Part shown: one piece after another, positions 62,043-64,000 of the stretch
Layout of the letters: each line of letters opens with the position of its first letter
Position numbering within the stretch: position 1 is the stretch's first letter
Origin: CAINEC01 sp046303115
GTDB taxonomy: Bacteria; Bacteroidota; Bacteroidia; AKYH767-A; OLB10
NCBI GenBank assembly: GCA_046303115.1
Contig: JBKCGZ010000207.1
Location: 1 to 64,000, forward strand
Reading direction: 5' to 3'
Length of the DNA stretch: 64,000 bases
Made by a program: the position numbers and the translations under genes
The notes under the pieces: generated by a model
Told to the model about the DNA's origin: nothing
Databases searched by the model: none
Seen by the model: only the letters and a program-made list of their open reading frames with translations

Positions 62043-64000
62043 ATGAAAATTAAGTTTCTGATCATCATCGGGATTTTATTTATAAATAATTTTTTATTCG
62101 CTCAATCTTCTAACGCTAATGAAAAATGGCAAGGTGGCTTTAACGCTCCTGGGGTAGAGGGAATAGTTTTGTCAATGGCAACCGACTCACCCTATGTATA
62201 TGTGCTGGGTACATTTACTAAAATTACAGGAAGTTATAAGTCGCCACGCATTGCGCGTTTTGATGGAAGTTCGTGGTCTGCATTCCCAGATACCGTTAAC
62301 ATGCCTTATAACGGGAATGTTATTAAAGTGAATAATGGAGTCATCTATGTTTTATCTGATAGTAAAGTTTTTCGTTGGAATAACAGCTGGAGTGTAATTG
62401 GTGATGCTGCTAACTATTCCATCTTTGATTTAGATTTTGATGCCGCAGGAAATATTTATGCAGTAGGTAATTTCCCAACAATGAATGGTGTCGCTGTAAA
62501 TGGAGTTGCTAAATACAATGGAACTACATGGTCGGGATTAGGAACAGGTGCAGCGAATGTTACAAGCGATTATCCATTTGCTGTTAAAGTAATTGGGACA
62601 TCCGTTTATGTTGGTGGAAACATGACGAATGTCGGAGGTTTTTTATGCAGTGGTTTTGCTAAATGGAATGGCTCATCATGGTCAATACCGAATACGGGTG
62701 GTTATGCTATTGGCGGTTCTGTTTACATGACAAACATCAATAATGATCTTTACATTGCTGCTAATTCAAGCTTTCAAGGTGGTATATGGCAAAATGCAGT
62801 ATTCAAGTATAACGGTAATGTATTTACCCGTTTAGGAAATTATTTTGACGCCCCTGCTAATGATATTACCAACCATAACAATACTATTTACATCGGAGGA
62901 ACTTTTACTACTTGTGGAAGCACTCCAGTCAATAAAGTTGGTAAATGGGATGGCACTACTTGGACAAATGAAGGTGCAGACTTAAATATGGAAGTATCGT
63001 CGGTAGAAGTTAATAGCTTTTGTGAACTAGCGGGTGGTTACTTAAGTGGGATTTTTGGTCCGGATGATTATCATAACATTGCTATTAAGAAAAACAATAC
63101 TTGGCGTCCAATTGGAAATGGAATGAACGGAAATGTAAATGCTGTATTAGTACATAACGATACCCTTTACGCAGGAGGCGCTTTTACACAAGCAGGAGGA
63201 ACCATCGTTGATAAAGTAGTGAAGTGGAATGGTTCGCAATGGGAGATGTTACAAGGTGGATTAATCATTAATAACATCAACGATTTAATTTTTTATAATG
63301 ATACGTTGTATGCCGGTGGCGATTTCACCAATCCATCGACGTTAGGCGGTGTGTATGTGATGAAATGGAATGGATCAGCATGGGTAGAAGTTCCTAATGG
63401 CGTTAATTACAGAGTATATTCATTAGAGGTATATAATAACGAACTTTATGTGGGTGGCGATTTTTCTGCGATTGGATCAGGTCCTGCTAATAATATTGTA
63501 AAATATAACGGTAGCGCGTGGATTCCTATTGGTGGTTTTACTAACGGACTTGTTCGTGATATTAAATTTGATTCGAATGGAACTTTGTATGCTGGTGGCG
63601 TATTTACAACAATTGGTGGAGCTGCTGCAAAACATATTGCAAAGTATGATGGTACTACTTGGTCGGCTGTTGGATCAGGTGTAGATAATACGGTTACTTG
63701 TATTGCTATTTCTCCAACAAATGAAGTTTACATTGGCGGATTGTTTACGTTGGGCTATAATGTTGGATTGATGTATCACATTGCAAAATTTAATGGAACA
63801 AACTGGCAAGCCGTAGGTGGTGGTTTAGGCAACTTTACTTCGGTTGTGTACGATATGGATTTTCATTGCGATGATTTATACGTTTGTGGATCGTTTAAAA
63901 CTGCAGGAATAGATACAGTAAATAATGTGGTGAAATGGAATGGTAGTGCTTGGCAAGGATTAGGTTCAGGGTTAACGCAAGATACTACTGCTGTGCCTTA
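62043..64000 (+). CDS. Secreted beta-propeller-like repeat protein, 3' end outside window
   Basis: A frame open from ATG at 62043 to the window edge (652 codons). Signal peptide about 1-22 (FLIIIGILFINNFLFAQS). The rest consists of repeats of about 45-55 residues with the pattern LYxGGxFTxxGG...AKWNGxxWxxLGxG, for example VYVGGNMTNVGG, LYAGGAFTQAGG, LYAGGDFTNPS, LYAGGVFTTIGG. At least ten units are visible. Repeats of this type form beta-propeller or solenoid folds in many Bacteroidota surface proteins, which usually end in a T9SS sorting domain; that end would lie beyond the window. No enzyme motif is seen. Confidence 0.85.
   Translation, partial: MKIKFLIIIGILFINNFLFAQSSNANEKWQGGFNAPGVEGIVLSMATDSPYVYVLGTFTKITGSYKSPRIARFDGSSWSAFPDTVNMPYNGNVIKVNNGVIYVLSDSKVFRWNNSWSVIGDAANYSIFDLDFDAAGNIYAVGNFPTMNGVAVNGVAKYNGTTWSGLGTGAANVTSDYPFAVKVIGTSVYVGGNMTNVGGFLCSGFAKWNGSSWSIPNTGGYAIGGSVYMTNINNDLYIAANSSFQGGIWQNAVFKYNGNVFTRLGNYFDAPANDITNHNNTIYIGGTFTTCGSTPVNKVGKWDGTTWTNEGADLNMEVSSVEVNSFCELAGGYLSGIFGPDDYHNIAIKKNNTWRPIGNGMNGNVNAVLVHNDTLYAGGAFTQAGGTIVDKVVKWNGSQWEMLQGGLIINNINDLIFYNDTLYAGGDFTNPSTLGGVYVMKWNGSAWVEVPNGVNYRVYSLEVYNNELYVGGDFSAIGSGPANNIVKYNGSAWIPIGGFTNGLVRDIKFDSNGTLYAGGVFTTIGGAAAKHIAKYDGTTWSAVGSGVDNTVTCIAISPTNEVYIGGLFTLGYNVGLMYHIAKFNGTNWQAVGGGLGNFTSVVYDMDFHCDDLYVCGSFKTAGIDTVNNVVKWNGSAWQGLGSGLTQDTTAVP

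Noticed and set aside
1..64000. CRISPR array, phage, transposase or toxin-antitoxin system
   Set aside because: No regularly spaced direct repeats, integrase, transposase or recognised toxin-antitoxin pair seen on either strand.

Overview
The window looks like chromosomal DNA from a low-GC (roughly one-third G+C) member of the Bacteroidota. Several signs agree: promoter boxes of the form TAnnTTTG sit before many genes and Shine-Dalgarno sites are scarce; secreted proteins carry type IX secretion (T9SS) C-terminal sorting domains and SprB-type repeats; LysRS has the long form usual in this phylum; and there is a RemB/Wzi-like outer-membrane protein and an FTP-M4/M36 protease set. I cannot fix the order; the shared C-terminal module of the giant surface protein and the M36 protease suggests the Chitinophagia/Sphingobacteriia side. 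No phage, plasmid, insertion sequence or CRISPR array is visible.

Layout. 1-7,350: the 3' part of asnS, then rpoN, lysS, a secreted M28 peptidase, a 680-base intergenic region full of inverted repeats, and a small unknown gene. 7,400-14,060 (minus strand): class I ribonucleotide reductase alpha chain with an unusually structured leader, a hydrolase/aldo-keto reductase pair, and a TPR-adenylate cyclase. 14,460-38,620: an M4 metalloprotease, two tandem membrane histidine kinases, a cystathionine gamma-synthase/lyase, a 2,762-residue surface protein, a T9SS protein, a coiled-coil membrane protein and a large probable outer-membrane protein. 38,750-49,050: exonuclease III, an unknown gene, a five-gene envelope operon (OmpA lipoprotein, secreted repeat protein, Wzi/RemB-like barrel, MOP flippase, thioredoxin), tRNA-Gln, a LysM lytic transglycosylase and a WecA/TagO-type sugar-phosphate transferase. 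49,230-64,000: enoyl-CoA hydratase with a stand-alone B12-binding mutase subunit, three secreted proteins of unknown role, a PrsW-type protease, an SDR, PhnA, an M36 protease, tRNA-Asn, a fatty-acid desaturase and the start of a secreted beta-propeller-like protein.

The most unusual signal is architectural. In three separate secreted proteins a repeat of the Ig/SprB type is split by a complete foreign domain. In the M4 protease (P domain), the M36 protease (nidogen-like domain) and the giant protein (lamin-tail domain) the insertion sits at the equivalent place, just before the Y-x-W strand of the host repeat. A fourth insertion, a cupredoxin-like domain with a full type 1 copper ligand set, splits another Ig-like domain of the giant protein and lies in a block of clearly higher G+C than the rest of the gene. 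Together they suggest that the host fold has a loop acting as a docking site for whole domains. Other items worth a second look are the fold-back element at 6,243-6,662, the structured leader and DnaA box before nrdA, and two short genes not obvious by length.
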